Below are positions 26,301 through 35,277 of a stretch of 64,000 nucleotides of DNA, one piece after another. Made by a program: the position numbers and the translations under genes. The notes beneath the pieces were generated by a model. The model saw only the letters and a list, made by a program, of their open reading frames with translations, was not told the origin of the DNA and made no database searches. This stretch comes from Marivivens geojensis. Its GTDB lineage: Bacteria > Pseudomonadota > Alphaproteobacteria > Rhodobacterales > Rhodobacteraceae. Within the stretch, counting starts at the first letter, position 1. Each line of letters opens with the position of its first letter. The DNA lies in the NCBI RefSeq assembly GCF_023540835.1, contig NZ_JALKCU010000002.1, forward strand, positions 248,001-312,000. The letters run 5' to 3'.

Positions 26301-26330
26301 GGGCCGCCCTTCGGGGCGGCCTTTTTCTTT
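26301..26330 (+). terminator. Intrinsic terminator of fumC
   Basis: The stem GGCCGCCC-TTCG-GGGCGGCC is followed by TTTTTCTTT. The UUCG tetraloop makes it very stable. Confidence 0.93.
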
Positions 26331-26391
26331 CCCTCTTGGCAGGGATACACGCTTTGCGATACTCCAGCCTTCCAACATTTGGAGTCGCAAG

Positions 26392-26571
26392 ATGAGTGAC
26401 ATCATCAACCTAAACAAAGCCCGCAAACAAAAGACACGCGCCGAAGAAAAAGCGCAGGCCGATGTGAATGCTGTTAAATTTGGCCGCACCAAAGCGGAAC
26501 GTTTGTTAACGGCAGCCCGGGAAGAAAAAGCGCGCCAGCGGCTCGACCAGCAGAAGTTTGAGGACGAATGA
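26392..26571 (+). CDS. DUF4169 family small protein
   Basis: A 59-aa, highly charged, helical protein (MSDIINLNKARKQKTRAEEKA...) matching DUF4169 of alphaproteobacteria. GGAG lies ten bases before the ATG. Its stop overlaps the next gene by four bases (ATGA), so both are translated as a pair. Its role is unknown; it almost always travels with the ribbon-helix-helix gene that follows. Confidence 0.8.
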   Translation: MSDIINLNKARKQKTRAEEKAQADVNAVKFGRTKAERLLTAAREEKARQRLDQQKFEDE

Positions 26572-26786
26572 CCACACGGCCCGAAAAACATTCTCTGACA
26601 CTTCAGGGACACCGTACATCGGTGTCTCTCGAACCTGAGTTTTGGGCAGCCTTCACAAAAGCTGCCAAAGAGGACGGAAAAGCGATCAACGAACTTGCCG
26701 TTGAAATCGACGAGGCTCGTGGCGACGTTGGCCTCGCCTCAGCGATCCGCGTTTGGATCCTGAAACGTCTTCAGTCCGACGCGTAA
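26568..26786 (+). CDS. Ribbon-helix-helix domain protein
   Basis: The 72-aa protein (KHSLTLQGHRTSVSLEPEFWAAFTKAAKEDGKAINELAVEID) has the RHH_4 pattern: a short strand, then two helices. Such proteins bind DNA as dimers. It is coupled to the DUF4169 gene. Its last 16 bp overlap the 3' end of the convergent gene at 26771-27007. The target is unknown. Confidence 0.8.
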   Translation: MTTRPEKHSLTLQGHRTSVSLEPEFWAAFTKAAKEDGKAINELAVEIDEARGDVGLASAIRVWILKRLQSDA

Positions 26787-27007
26787 AGCGACGCACGCAC
26801 CCGTGCGAGATCTTGTAGTTCACGAAGTTCGGATTCGAGGATTTGCGCATAGGGCGCACGTTTACGTTCGCGCAGCACCTCTTGCGGAGTTTGACGAACA
26901 GGACGCGAAAAACGCCCCCGCAACATCAAGCCCTTTACCCGATCCAAGGACTGACGGAGCCCACCGTCAGTAGTAGAAAAGTCAATCATAGCCATACCGA
27001 CACCCAT
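26771..27007 (-). CDS. Hypothetical protein, 78 aa
   Basis: Unrecognised. The sequence is basic and helical (LRQSLDRVKGLMLRGRFSRPVRQTPQEVLRERK) with no membrane segment. Possible starts are ATG 27007, 26995 and 26989; a GGGGG run ahead of 27007 slightly favours the first. The upstream 161 bp to the P450 gene are AT-rich and hold its promoter, if it is expressed. Confidence 0.5.
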   Translation of the reverse strand: MGVGMAMIDFSTTDGGLRQSLDRVKGLMLRGRFSRPVRQTPQEVLRERKRAPYAQILESELRELQDLARVRASLYASD

Positions 27008-27168
27008 TCGGCTTAGCCCCCGATGACCTTTAGTATATAATTAAATCTGACCAGCTAGCTGTAAGTGCAAATAGCCACTAAACCACAGGGTTATTGTCAC
27101 ATTAAGATACTGAAAAAGATACATAAACTTTCAGAACTTTTTATTATCCGTTCGGGTAATTCAGCGAT

Positions 27169-28521
27169 CTATCCGCGTTTCCGCAGTCGCAGCCATATGC
27201 CTTGAGACGATCGAACAGTGAGGTGCGCAACTGGAACGGGTTCACGATTCTCATCTGGCTCAATGACAAAGTTCCGCAGAATCAACGATAGCAACATCGG
27301 CCCTTCGACCATGGCAAAGCCCGCGCCCGTGCAAACGCGGCTCCCTGCGGAAAACGGAATATAGGCGTCGCGTTGGCACTGTTTGCCGTTGTCCGTACCC
27401 CACCGTGCCGGATCGAATTCGTCAGGCCGTTCCCAGAGCCGTTCATGCCGATGAAGGTGCCACGGTGACAAAACAATCTGCGATCCCGATTTCACACCGC
27501 GTCCACGGAAAGCCTCAGGACAAGTGGTTTCGCGCACCAACATCGGCACAGGCGGATAGAGCCGTAGCGCCTCGCGGAACACATCCCGCGACAGTTTCAG
27601 AAGCGATACAGAGCTGAAATCAGACGTAAGTACCTTGGCCTCTTTGGCCAGACGATCCTGCCACTCTGGATTGGTCGCCAACAGGTACAGCGTCCATGCC
27701 AACGCAGACGCGCTCGTCTCATGCCCCGCAAGGAAAAAGATCGCGACCTGATCAATCATCTCGTCCACATCGAACCGATCCCCTGTTTCGGGGTCGGTGG
27801 TGGTCATGATCTTGGTCGCCAAATCGTCTGGCGCGGTGCCTGCCTCAATCGCGGCCAGACGTTCGGTGGTCAGATCACCGATCAGATTTCGAATGACGCC
27901 TGCCGTCCGTTTGGTTTCCGAACGAAAAAACCGCGGCATCCATTTCGGCCCTCGGATAAACGCCGCGAGGTTCAGGATTGGCTGGCTGCGCTGATGCGCT
28001 TTGAACTCTGAGAACACAGCCGAAGCCGTTTCGTGTTCAATCGGGATAGAAAACAAAGTGCGGAAAATCACGTCGGCTGCGGCATGGCTCGTCTCGGCCT
28101 CGATCTCTATCGGGGTGCCATCGGCATGGGCCGAAAGGCGTGCGATAGCGGCCTCGCCTGCCTCCCACATCGCGGGATAGGTGTCACGTAGACGACCGCC
28201 CTCAAAGGCGGGATCAATGATGCGACGTTGACGTTTCCATGTTTCGCCATTGGTCAGAAACACCGAGTTGCCAAGGAGCGGCCTTAGCCCCGCACCAATG
28301 CGGTCACTTTTCGGGAAATCGTCGGGCCGCTCTTTCAGAACCTGCCGTACCAGTTCGGGATCATTGCAGAGGTAGCTGCGGAAAAACGGCGTCTTAAACT
28401 CTGCCATCCACGCCCGATAGAGCCGTGCAGGTTGCGCGCTCAAAATGTCCTCACGAAAGAGCTTGAGATACCGCCAGAGCGACACCTTGTCTGCGCGAGC
28501 CTTGGGCTTGGGCGGGATCAT
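27169..28521 (-). CDS. Cytochrome P450
   Basis: A 450-aa haem monooxygenase. The I-helix oxygen-binding motif is FFLAGHETSAS, the K-helix EXXR is EALR, and the haem loop PFSAGSRVCTGAGFA places the axial cysteine at C397. The N-terminus has no membrane anchor, so it is a soluble bacterial class I enzyme. It resembles the fatty-acid/alkane-type CYPs (CYP4/102-like) in the HERLWERPDEFDPARW region, but the substrate cannot be read from sequence. No ferredoxin gene is adjacent. The ATG overlaps the stop of the upstream gene (four bases), so the two form a unit. Confidence 0.93.
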   Translation of the reverse strand: MIPPKPKARADKVSLWRYLKLFREDILSAQPARLYRAWMAEFKTPFFRSYLCNDPELVRQVLKERPDDFPKSDRIGAGLRPLLGNSVFLTNGETWKRQRRIIDPAFEGGRLRDTYPAMWEAGEAAIARLSAHADGTPIEIEAETSHAAADVIFRTLFSIPIEHETASAVFSEFKAHQRSQPILNLAAFIRGPKWMPRFFRSETKRTAGVIRNLIGDLTTERLAAIEAGTAPDDLATKIMTTTDPETGDRFDVDEMIDQVAIFFLAGHETSASALAWTLYLLATNPEWQDRLAKEAKVLTSDFSSVSLLKLSRDVFREALRLYPPVPMLVRETTCPEAFRGRGVKSGSQIVLSPWHLHRHERLWERPDEFDPARWGTDNGKQCQRDAYIPFSAGSRVCTGAGFAMVEGPMLLSLILRNFVIEPDENREPVPVAHLTVRSSQGIWLRLRKRG

Positions 28522-29759
28522 GGAGCCACCGATCTGTAACGCGATGCAGCAGCGACCTTACGGCTCCGCGATGGCGGGCGCCTCTCGTATCGGTCGCCAA
28601 GCGTCAGCGGCCCAGCTGTAATCTGGAAATAGTCGTAGTCTTTGGGCCGATCAAAGGCGCAAAGATATTGAAAATGAAGCCGAAAGAACCGCCACCGCAA
28701 TTCGCTCCACCGTTCTGCCGACAAGGACTGCGTAAAGGCCGCCGACATCACCAGTGGCCATTTTTGACCCTCTGGTGCGACACCCGTCACCCCGACAGGA
28801 TCACAAAGCGCAAAAGCACAACCATCCCCCGGAGCGGTCACATCAACCCACGTCAGTTCTTCGCGCGTCGACAGATAGGCCAAGTCCGCCCGCAACCGCC
28901 AAGCATCGCGCAGGAAACTCACCATCGGGACGACATGACCAAGCGAGAGGAAGGACAGTTTCGCCCCTTGTTCGGGCACACGACCATCACGGATCAGATC
29001 GGACAAGATCGAGACAGCGAGGTGCGCACCAGAAGAATGACCGACGACCAGAACTTCATCATAGCCATCGTCAAAAGCGGCAGCGATCTGGTCCTCAAAT
29101 TCCGCCATCCGCACCTCTAGCTCTGGCGGGTTCGCGCCTTTCCAACGGGCCGAATAGGCGTAATCGTGCATAAGGTAATAGGCAAAGAGCTTCCCGTCTT
29201 TCGATTTGAAGAACTGGAGACTTTGGATCGCGCTCACTGCACCGACACCCAACCCAACCACAGTTCCCATCCATACAGGCAAATCGATCAAAGTCGCGCC
29301 GAACGCGGCTGCCTGACCCAACAACGCGCCGATTCCCACGGCCACGGCCAACTGCAACAGCAGCATCCCGACGGGATAAAGTGCTGCAATCACAGGCCCC
29401 TTGCGTAGGCGCATCAAACGAAACAGCGCACCCGTCGCGATATATTCCCACGCCGTGCGCACCAACTGGCCATAGGTCGCGGGAATGCTCTGCGACATCG
29501 AATTGCGCACGATGTCCGACCACACCAGAACATCGACATCGGCGTCAACGCCCTGCCCGTCGATGTTCGCTGTGACGTGCCACCCATAAGCACCGCCCGT
29601 CGTTTTTGGCTTGAGCGCGATCTCATAGCCCGACACGCGGGCCTGATCAGCGCTTTCTTTGCGGTAAAGTTCACGGTAGCGGCGCGGGTGAATCGGATCG
29701 TAGCCGGGGATGTAGAACACCCGACGCCGTTTCACCTGTCTCTCGGTCGTTTCCGTCAT
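28518..29759 (-). CDS. Membrane protein with alpha/beta-hydrolase-like GXSXG motif
   Basis: The 413-aa protein starts with a soluble segment (RRRVFYIPGYDP, a hydrolase-like strand and turn). Two to three membrane helices follow at about 125-180 (KGPVIAALYPVGMLLLQLAVAVGIGALLG ... VWMGTVVGLGVG). A cytosolic domain then carries EVLVVGHSSGAHLAVSIL, the nucleophile elbow of an esterase or lipase (G-H-S-S-G). A downstream aspartate and histidine are plausible but not certain. Overlap with the P450 suggests that it supplies or processes a lipid substrate for it; this is inference. Confidence 0.7.
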   Translation of the reverse strand: MTETTERQVKRRRVFYIPGYDPIHPRRYRELYRKESADQARVSGYEIALKPKTTGGAYGWHVTANIDGQGVDADVDVLVWSDIVRNSMSQSIPATYGQLVRTAWEYIATGALFRLMRLRKGPVIAALYPVGMLLLQLAVAVGIGALLGQAAAFGATLIDLPVWMGTVVGLGVGAVSAIQSLQFFKSKDGKLFAYYLMHDYAYSARWKGANPPELEVRMAEFEDQIAAAFDDGYDEVLVVGHSSGAHLAVSILSDLIRDGRVPEQGAKLSFLSLGHVVPMVSFLRDAWRLRADLAYLSTREELTWVDVTAPGDGCAFALCDPVGVTGVAPEGQKWPLVMSAAFTQSLSAERWSELRWRFFRLHFQYLCAFDRPKDYDYFQITAGPLTLGDRYERRPPSRSRKVAAASRYRSVAP

Positions 29760-29816
29760 GCGCTATTCCGCGACTGTTTCACTCAGCCTAACGCGGAATT
29801 TGGGCGAGAGTAAGTC

Positions 29817-30581
29817 CTAGCCGATGGTGCCGAGTACGGGGAAGGTATCCAACAGCCAGCCCGACAACATCGCGAACCGTCCTGTAAGCAGCAGAAGCCC
29901 AATCACGACCAGCAGTGCGCCGGAAACCTTTTCGATCACACCCATATTACGTTTCATCCACGCCATCGGCCCTTTGAGCCGCGGGAAGAAAATCGCAATC
30001 AGCAGGAACGGTATCCCGAGCCCCGCTGCATAAGTGCCCAAGAGGATCGCGCCACGGGCGGCTTGGGTTTCTTGGGCGGCTAGGGTCAGGATCGTAGACA
30101 AAATAGGGCCAAGGCACGGCGTCCAACCAAAGGCAAAAGCGAGGCCCAAAAGATAGGCTCCAAAGGCAGAGCCGCCCTGATCTTTCACCTCAATCCGCGC
30201 TTCTTTCATCAGAAATGGGATGCGGAACACGCCCATGAAATGCAGACCAAAGAGGATCACCAGCGCGCCTGCAACATAATTCACCCACTCGATCACCGAC
30301 CAATACAGCCGCCCAATCGTGGACATCCCATATCCAAGGAATACGAAAACAGTCGACAGACCGAGGACAAAGAACACAGCGGCAAGGATCACCCTGCCCC
30401 GCGCAGATGCAGACCCATCCATGTCAGAGACCGTCACCCCGCCCATATAGGCAAGATACGGCGCCGCAACGGGCAGCACACAAGGGCTGAGGAACGACAA
30501 TAGCCCCGCGAACAAGGCAACACCCATGGCCGTGAAAAGCCCTGCATCCATCACAATCTGCGTTGAGAGTATTTCGCCCAT
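29817..30581 (-). CDS. ccdA: Cytochrome c biogenesis protein CcdA
   Basis: A polytopic inner-membrane thiol-disulfide transporter that passes reductant from thioredoxin to the periplasm for cytochrome c maturation. The 254-aa protein has six to seven helices and the two redox cysteines in LSPCVLPV and GWTPCLGP. It stands alone between the hydrolase-like gene and rne. Confidence 0.93.
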   Translation of the reverse strand: MGEILSTQIVMDAGLFTAMGVALFAGLLSFLSPCVLPVAAPYLAYMGGVTVSDMDGSASARGRVILAAVFFVLGLSTVFVFLGYGMSTIGRLYWSVIEWVNYVAGALVILFGLHFMGVFRIPFLMKEARIEVKDQGGSAFGAYLLGLAFAFGWTPCLGPILSTILTLAAQETQAARGAILLGTYAAGLGIPFLLIAIFFPRLKGPMAWMKRNMGVIEKVSGALLVVIGLLLLTGRFAMLSGWLLDTFPVLGTIG

Positions 30582-30680
30582 GTCGTCTGGCCCTTTGATC
30601 TTTGCCCTTCGATACCGTGCCAGATAGCGCGCGTCACCCCCGATGTCCTGCGCTGATCGTCACAGTTTAGCGAAGCGCTG

Positions 30681-30710
30681 AAAAAAAAAGGCCGCCCCGA
30701 AGGACGGCCC
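30681..30710 (-). terminator. Intrinsic terminator of rne
   Basis: On the minus strand the stem GGGCCGTCC-TTCG-GGGCGGCC is followed by nine Ts, a few bases after the rne stop. Confidence 0.92.
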
Positions 30711-30717
30711 GATCAAT

Positions 30718-33528
30718 TTAGCGACCCAGTGACCACCAACCGCGGCGTTTGGGTTTATCGTCTTTCGGCTCTTCCGCCTCTGCCGGAGGAGCAGCAGGCG
30801 TAGGCTCAGGCGCTGGCGCAGGTTCCGCCGCTGGCGCAGGCTCAGGCTCTGCCACTGGTTCAGGTGCAGGTGCTGCAACCTCAACCGGAACTTCAACAGG
30901 TGCCTCAGGTGCAGCCTCTACGACAGGCTCCGCGACCACCTCAGCAGGCGCTTCAACAGCCTCAGCCTTTGCAGCGGGTTTCTTACGAGCACGTGGAGCG
31001 CGTTTCGGCTTCGGTGCTTCCTCAACCTCATCCGCTGGTGCAGCCTCTTCGGCTTTACCCTCTTCTGATTTCGCAGCGGGTTTCTTGCGGGTGCGCGTGC
31101 GTTTCGGCTTCGGCGCTTCCTCAGCAGGAGCCTCAGGGGCCTCAGCCTCGGTCGTAGCAGCTTCACCTTCAGCGGCCTCAGCGGCAGCGGCAGGTTTGCG
31201 GCGCGAACGCGTGCGTTTCGGTTTCGGTGCTTCTACAGGTGCGTCAGCATCGACCTCAGCTGCAGGTTCTGCAGCCTCTGCCTCGGGCGCATCGCCCTCT
31301 GCATCCGCATCACCACCTTCGGCCTCCTCACCAGACTCGGACGACTGCTCGCCCTCACCCTGACCAGGCTTCTTCCGACGACGACGACGGCGGCGGCGTT
31401 TCTTCGGCTTATCATCGCCGTCACCCTCGCCCTCTGCAGTCTCTGCATCAGACGCATCCACATCCGCTTCATCCTCATCGAGGATTTCCGCATCTTCGAT
31501 ATCGTCCTCAAGATCGTCGATCACAACGCTCGACGCGGACACAACAGGTGCGGCCTCTGGAACAATACGGGTTGCGGTCTTGAACTTCTCAATCGCGAAA
31601 TCAGGCGAAACCAGCGTCGGGTCACATTCAATACGAACAGCCATACCGTAGGTGGCTTCAATCGCAGCGATATGTTCGCGCTTCTGGTTCATCAAGTAGT
31701 TTGCAATTGCAATCGGAGCGCGGACCAGAACCTCTTTGGAACGACCACGAACGCCTTCTTCTTCCAACTGACGCAGGATCGAGAGAGCGACGTTGTCATC
31801 CGACCGCAGCAAACCTGTGCCGTGGCAATGCGGGCAAGGCTGTGTTGTAGCCTCGAGCATACCTGGACGCAGGCGCTGACGCGACATTTCCAACAGACCA
31901 AAGCCCGAGATGCGGCCCACTTGGATGCGGGCGCGATCGGTTTTCAGCTTGTCCTTGAGGCGCTTTTCAACGGCAGTGTTGTTCTTGCGCTCGTCCATAT
32001 CGATAAAGTCGATGACGATCAGACCCGCGAGGTCGCGCAGACGCATCTGACGCGCAACTTCATCCGCTGCTTCAAGGTTGGTTTTCAGCGCTGTCTGTTC
32101 GATCGACCCTTCTTTGGTCGCGCGGCCAGAGTTCACGTCGATCGCAACCAGAGCCTCAGTGACACCGATCACGATGTAACCGCCCGAAGGAAGCTGAACG
32201 GTCGGGTTGAACATACCAGCGAGGTAACCCTCAACCTGATAGCGCGCAAAGAGCGGCAGCTGGTCGTTATAGGGTTTAACGTTCTTAGAATGCGACGGCA
32301 TGATCATTTTCATGAAGTCTTTTGCCGTACGGTAGCCTGTGTCACCCGCAACGATCACTTCGTCGATCTCTTTGGAATAGAGGTCGCGGATCGTGCGTTT
32401 GATAAGGTCACCCTCTTCGTAGATCTTCGCCGGCGCTGTCGATTGCAGCGTCAGTTCGCGGATCTGTTCCCACAGGCGCTGCAGGTATTCGTAGTCGCGC
32501 TTGATCTCAGCCTTTGTACGCTGAGAGCCCGCAGTGCGAATGATCAGGCCTGCACCATCTGGCACATCCATCTCAGTCGCGATTTCTTTGAGCTTCTTGC
32601 GGTCGACGGCATTGGTGATTTTGCGGCTGATGCCACCACCACGCGCTGTGTTCGGCATGAGAACACAGTAACGGCCAGCAAGCGACAGATAGGTCGTTAG
32701 AGCAGCACCTTTGTTGCCGCGTTCTTCTTTTACCACTTGGATCAAAAGGATCTGACGAACCTTGATCACTTCTTGGATTTTGTAGCGCTTCGGACGCGGT
32801 TTCCGAGCGGGACGCACGTCTTCGTGGTCGTCTTCGTTAGCGACGGACTCGATGTTGTTATCCGCTTCGTCCTCGTCTTCATCCTCTGCTTCGTCCTCGG
32901 AGGTTTCTTCCGAAACTTCTTCAGCGGCCTCATCCTGAGTGTCCTCAGCAGGAACCTCTTCGGTCTGTGCAACCTCTTCGACCAAAGGAGCCTCAGCAGC
33001 CGTGTCATCCTCAGGCTCTTCGACCGGCGTTTCCGCGACGGTTTCCATCGGGCTCAGGCCCTCTTGGTCGTCGTCCTCACCCAGATCGATGGTTTCCATC
33101 CCCTTGGGTTCTGCCTCAACGTCCTTCGTCGCGATTAGATCGTCCGACTTGGCCGCAGCAGGTTTCGACCGCGACCGACGGCGACGGTTAACCTTTTTCG
33201 GCTTATCTTCGTCCTCGTCCTCAGCGGCGAGGCTCTCTGCATAAGCACGCTCTTCGGCCAGCAGAGCTTCGCGGTCAGCGACCGGAATTTGATAGTAGTC
33301 CGGATGGATTTCTGAGAACGCAAGGAAACCGTGCCGATTACCACCGTAATCGACAAAAGCCGCCTGAAGCGACGGTTCGACGCGCGTTACTTTTGCGAGA
33401 TAGATATTACCAGCAAGCTGGCGTTTTGACTGACTTTCAAAGTCGAATTCCTCAACTTTGTTGCCGTCTACCACCACGACGCGGGTTTCTTCCGCGTGGG
33501 TGGCATCGATGAGCATTTTCTTTGCCAT
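30718..33528 (-). CDS. rne: Ribonuclease E
   Basis: The endoribonuclease and degradosome scaffold. The core has MAKKMLIDATHAEETRVVVVDG, an S1 domain interrupted by an insert of about 150 acidic residues (100-260), the DNase I-like catalytic motif VAIDVNSGR, IVIDFIDMD and the zinc link CPHCHGTG. The C-terminal 250 residues are low complexity: alternating Glu/Ala tracts and four or more copies of a basic KPKRTRxRKKPAA-type motif, then a conserved tip RRGWWSLGR. The basic repeats probably bind RNA and partners. I use ATG 33528, matching the RNase E N-terminus; 33543 is possible. Confidence 0.95.
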   Translation of the reverse strand: MAKKMLIDATHAEETRVVVVDGNKVEEFDFESQSKRQLAGNIYLAKVTRVEPSLQAAFVDYGGNRHGFLAFSEIHPDYYQIPVADREALLAEERAYAESLAAEDEDEDKPKKVNRRRRSRSKPAAAKSDDLIATKDVEAEPKGMETIDLGEDDDQEGLSPMETVAETPVEEPEDDTAAEAPLVEEVAQTEEVPAEDTQDEAAEEVSEETSEDEAEDEDEDEADNNIESVANEDDHEDVRPARKPRPKRYKIQEVIKVRQILLIQVVKEERGNKGAALTTYLSLAGRYCVLMPNTARGGGISRKITNAVDRKKLKEIATEMDVPDGAGLIIRTAGSQRTKAEIKRDYEYLQRLWEQIRELTLQSTAPAKIYEEGDLIKRTIRDLYSKEIDEVIVAGDTGYRTAKDFMKMIMPSHSKNVKPYNDQLPLFARYQVEGYLAGMFNPTVQLPSGGYIVIGVTEALVAIDVNSGRATKEGSIEQTALKTNLEAADEVARQMRLRDLAGLIVIDFIDMDERKNNTAVEKRLKDKLKTDRARIQVGRISGFGLLEMSRQRLRPGMLEATTQPCPHCHGTGLLRSDDNVALSILRQLEEEGVRGRSKEVLVRAPIAIANYLMNQKREHIAAIEATYGMAVRIECDPTLVSPDFAIEKFKTATRIVPEAAPVVSASSVVIDDLEDDIEDAEILDEDEADVDASDAETAEGEGDGDDKPKKRRRRRRRRKKPGQGEGEQSSESGEEAEGGDADAEGDAPEAEAAEPAAEVDADAPVEAPKPKRTRSRRKPAAAAEAAEGEAATTEAEAPEAPAEEAPKPKRTRTRKKPAAKSEEGKAEEAAPADEVEEAPKPKRAPRARKKPAAKAEAVEAPAEVVAEPVVEAAPEAPVEVPVEVAAPAPEPVAEPEPAPAAEPAPAPEPTPAAPPAEAEEPKDDKPKRRGWWSLGR

Positions 33529-33939
33529 GTTTTCCAATTGCACGACGCAATGCCGCCCTACCCGGGGGCGCGGCGGAAATGTAGTCGTGTCTGTCAGGGG
33601 CGAAACGGGCGCGGCAAGCAGAGAGGCCCCTTGGGGCCGTCAATCGTCTGCCTGTGTCCAGCGCGCGTTGCATCGCGGTTCTTCCTCAGCGCCCTTTTCG
33701 GGCGCCCGTTATAAGCCCGGCGCGTCCGATAAACTCGCGCTGCCAGGGCATCCTATCGACCCATTTCGGGGCCAAATACACATCTGTCGGAGACCGAGTC
33801 TGTGACCCTTGTGTCTGAGACAGTGAATCTTTCCGGTGTCGGCCGCGCCTTTGCGGACGCCATCACGTAACGACTACATAAGACTGGCTGGGGATAAAAT
33901 ACAATGGTCAATGTGTTAACCAGCCAAATCAAAGGCCAA
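33529..33939 (-). promoter_or_regulatory. Structured rne leader region
   Basis: The 411 bp between dctD and rne hold no credible gene. Three GC-rich dyads occur near the rne side: about 33549-33570, GGCCCC-TT-GGGGCC (33625-33638) and GCGCCC-5 nt-GGGCGC (33687-33703). A TATAAC hexamer on the minus strand (about 33708-33713) is a possible -10 without a clear -35. RNase E of other bacteria regulates itself through 5' UTR hairpins; that this leader does so is inference. A separate inverted repeat GGCTGG/CCAGCC flanks 33891-33926. Confidence 0.45.
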
Positions 33940-35271
33940 TTACAGGTAATCGGACCGCTGTAAGTTATATTTCGCCATCTTTTCGTTGAGCGTTCGGCGT
34001 GGCAGGCACAGTTCGTCCATGACTGCCACGATCGACCCTTTATGGCGGCGCATCGTGTTATCGATCAGCATCCGCTCGAAGGCTTCTACAAACTCTTTCA
34101 ACGGCTTACCCTCGGTCGTCATGGTCGGTGGCTGTTCGTCGCTATCCGCCATCAACAAGGACGCAATCGTTCCTGACCCACGGCGAGACTGTAGAACCGC
34201 GCGCTCTGCGACATTCGTCAACTGGCGCACGTTCCCCGGCCAAGGCGCTTGAAGCAACTGCGCCGCCTCTTGCGCAGACACTTGCGGCGTGTCGCAGCCG
34301 TATTCATCGGCGAACTGTTCCGCATAGGTCGTAAAGATCGACAGAATGTCCTCACCCCGCGCTCGCAGCGGCGGCACAGTGATGCGCAGCGCGGCCAGTC
34401 GGTAAAATAGGTCCGATCGCAACTCGCTTTCGCAGGTTTTATCCTGTTCCTGCAGGTTACAGATCGCAATGATCCGCGTTTCAGCAGGCGTGCCCTGCTC
34501 ATTGATCGCGGTCATCAAACGCGACTGATGCGACGGGCTGAGCGCTTCAATATCTTCGAGGACCAATGTCCCGCCACGCGCCTCTTCCATCGCTGGGATC
34601 GGCTCGTCTTCATTCGCAGGCCCAAACAGACGGCGGGTCAGGCTGTCCTCATCAAAAGCGCCACAGGACAGGATCACGAATTTCTTCGATGCCCGCGCAC
34701 TCACGGCATGGAGAGCGTGAGCGATCAGCGTTTTCCCAGTGCCCGTTTCGCCTTCGATCAATACATGCCCATCAGCTTGCCCAAGGTCGAGGATATCCTC
34801 ACGCAGACGCTCCATCGCAGGCGAGGTGCCGATCAGTTTTTGCATCAAAGACGTTGGGTCCGACAGTTCCTTGCGCAGCATCCGCGCATCCAAGGTCACA
34901 CGCCGCGCATTGGTCGCCTTTTTCGCAAGCTCGGTCATCCGATCGGGGTTGAACGGCTTCTCAAGAAAATCATAAGCCCCGATCCGCATCGCCTCGACCG
35001 CCATCGGCACATCGCCGTGACCCGTGATCATGATGACGGGAAGAGTGCTATCCAAACCCTTGATCTTACGCAGAAACTGCATTCCATCCATGCCGGGCAT
35101 CTTAATGTCACTGACCACAATACCGGGGTAATCCGAAGTCAGAACCTTCAGCGCATCTTCGGCACAGGCGTAGGTTTCTGTGTCAAAACCCGACAAGGCC
35201 AACCATTGGCTGATCGACTGGCGCATGTCCTTTTCATCGTCCACAACGGCAATTTTCATGGCTTTTGTCAT
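33940..35271 (-). CDS. dctD: DctD-like NtrC-family response regulator lacking GAFTGA
   Basis: A 443-aa response regulator. The receiver domain has D11/D12, phospho-acceptor D55 (VVSDIKMPG) and K105. The AAA+ domain has Walker A GETGTGKT (174-181) and ends with a Fis-type HTH (KGSIVAVMDELCLPRRTLNEKM). The sigma-54-contacting GAFTGA loop is missing: only about 15 residues separate LFG (215-217) from GGTLVLEDI, and the Walker B reads LED instead of LDE. The start codon may be the internal ATG four codons later (MKIAVVDDE). It is co-transcribed with dctB. Confidence 0.87.
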   Translation of the reverse strand: MTKAMKIAVVDDEKDMRQSISQWLALSGFDTETYACAEDALKVLTSDYPGIVVSDIKMPGMDGMQFLRKIKGLDSTLPVIMITGHGDVPMAVEAMRIGAYDFLEKPFNPDRMTELAKKATNARRVTLDARMLRKELSDPTSLMQKLIGTSPAMERLREDILDLGQADGHVLIEGETGTGKTLIAHALHAVSARASKKFVILSCGAFDEDSLTRRLFGPANEDEPIPAMEEARGGTLVLEDIEALSPSHQSRLMTAINEQGTPAETRIIAICNLQEQDKTCESELRSDLFYRLAALRITVPPLRARGEDILSIFTTYAEQFADEYGCDTPQVSAQEAAQLLQAPWPGNVRQLTNVAERAVLQSRRGSGTIASLLMADSDEQPPTMTTEGKPLKEFVEAFERMLIDNTMRRHKGSIVAVMDELCLPRRTLNEKMAKYNLQRSDYL

Positions 35272-35277
35272 ATGCGT

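Noticed and set aside
31672-32700. A 342-aa + strand frame inside rne
   Set aside because: Fully antisense to the conserved RNase E catalytic core; no independent signal.
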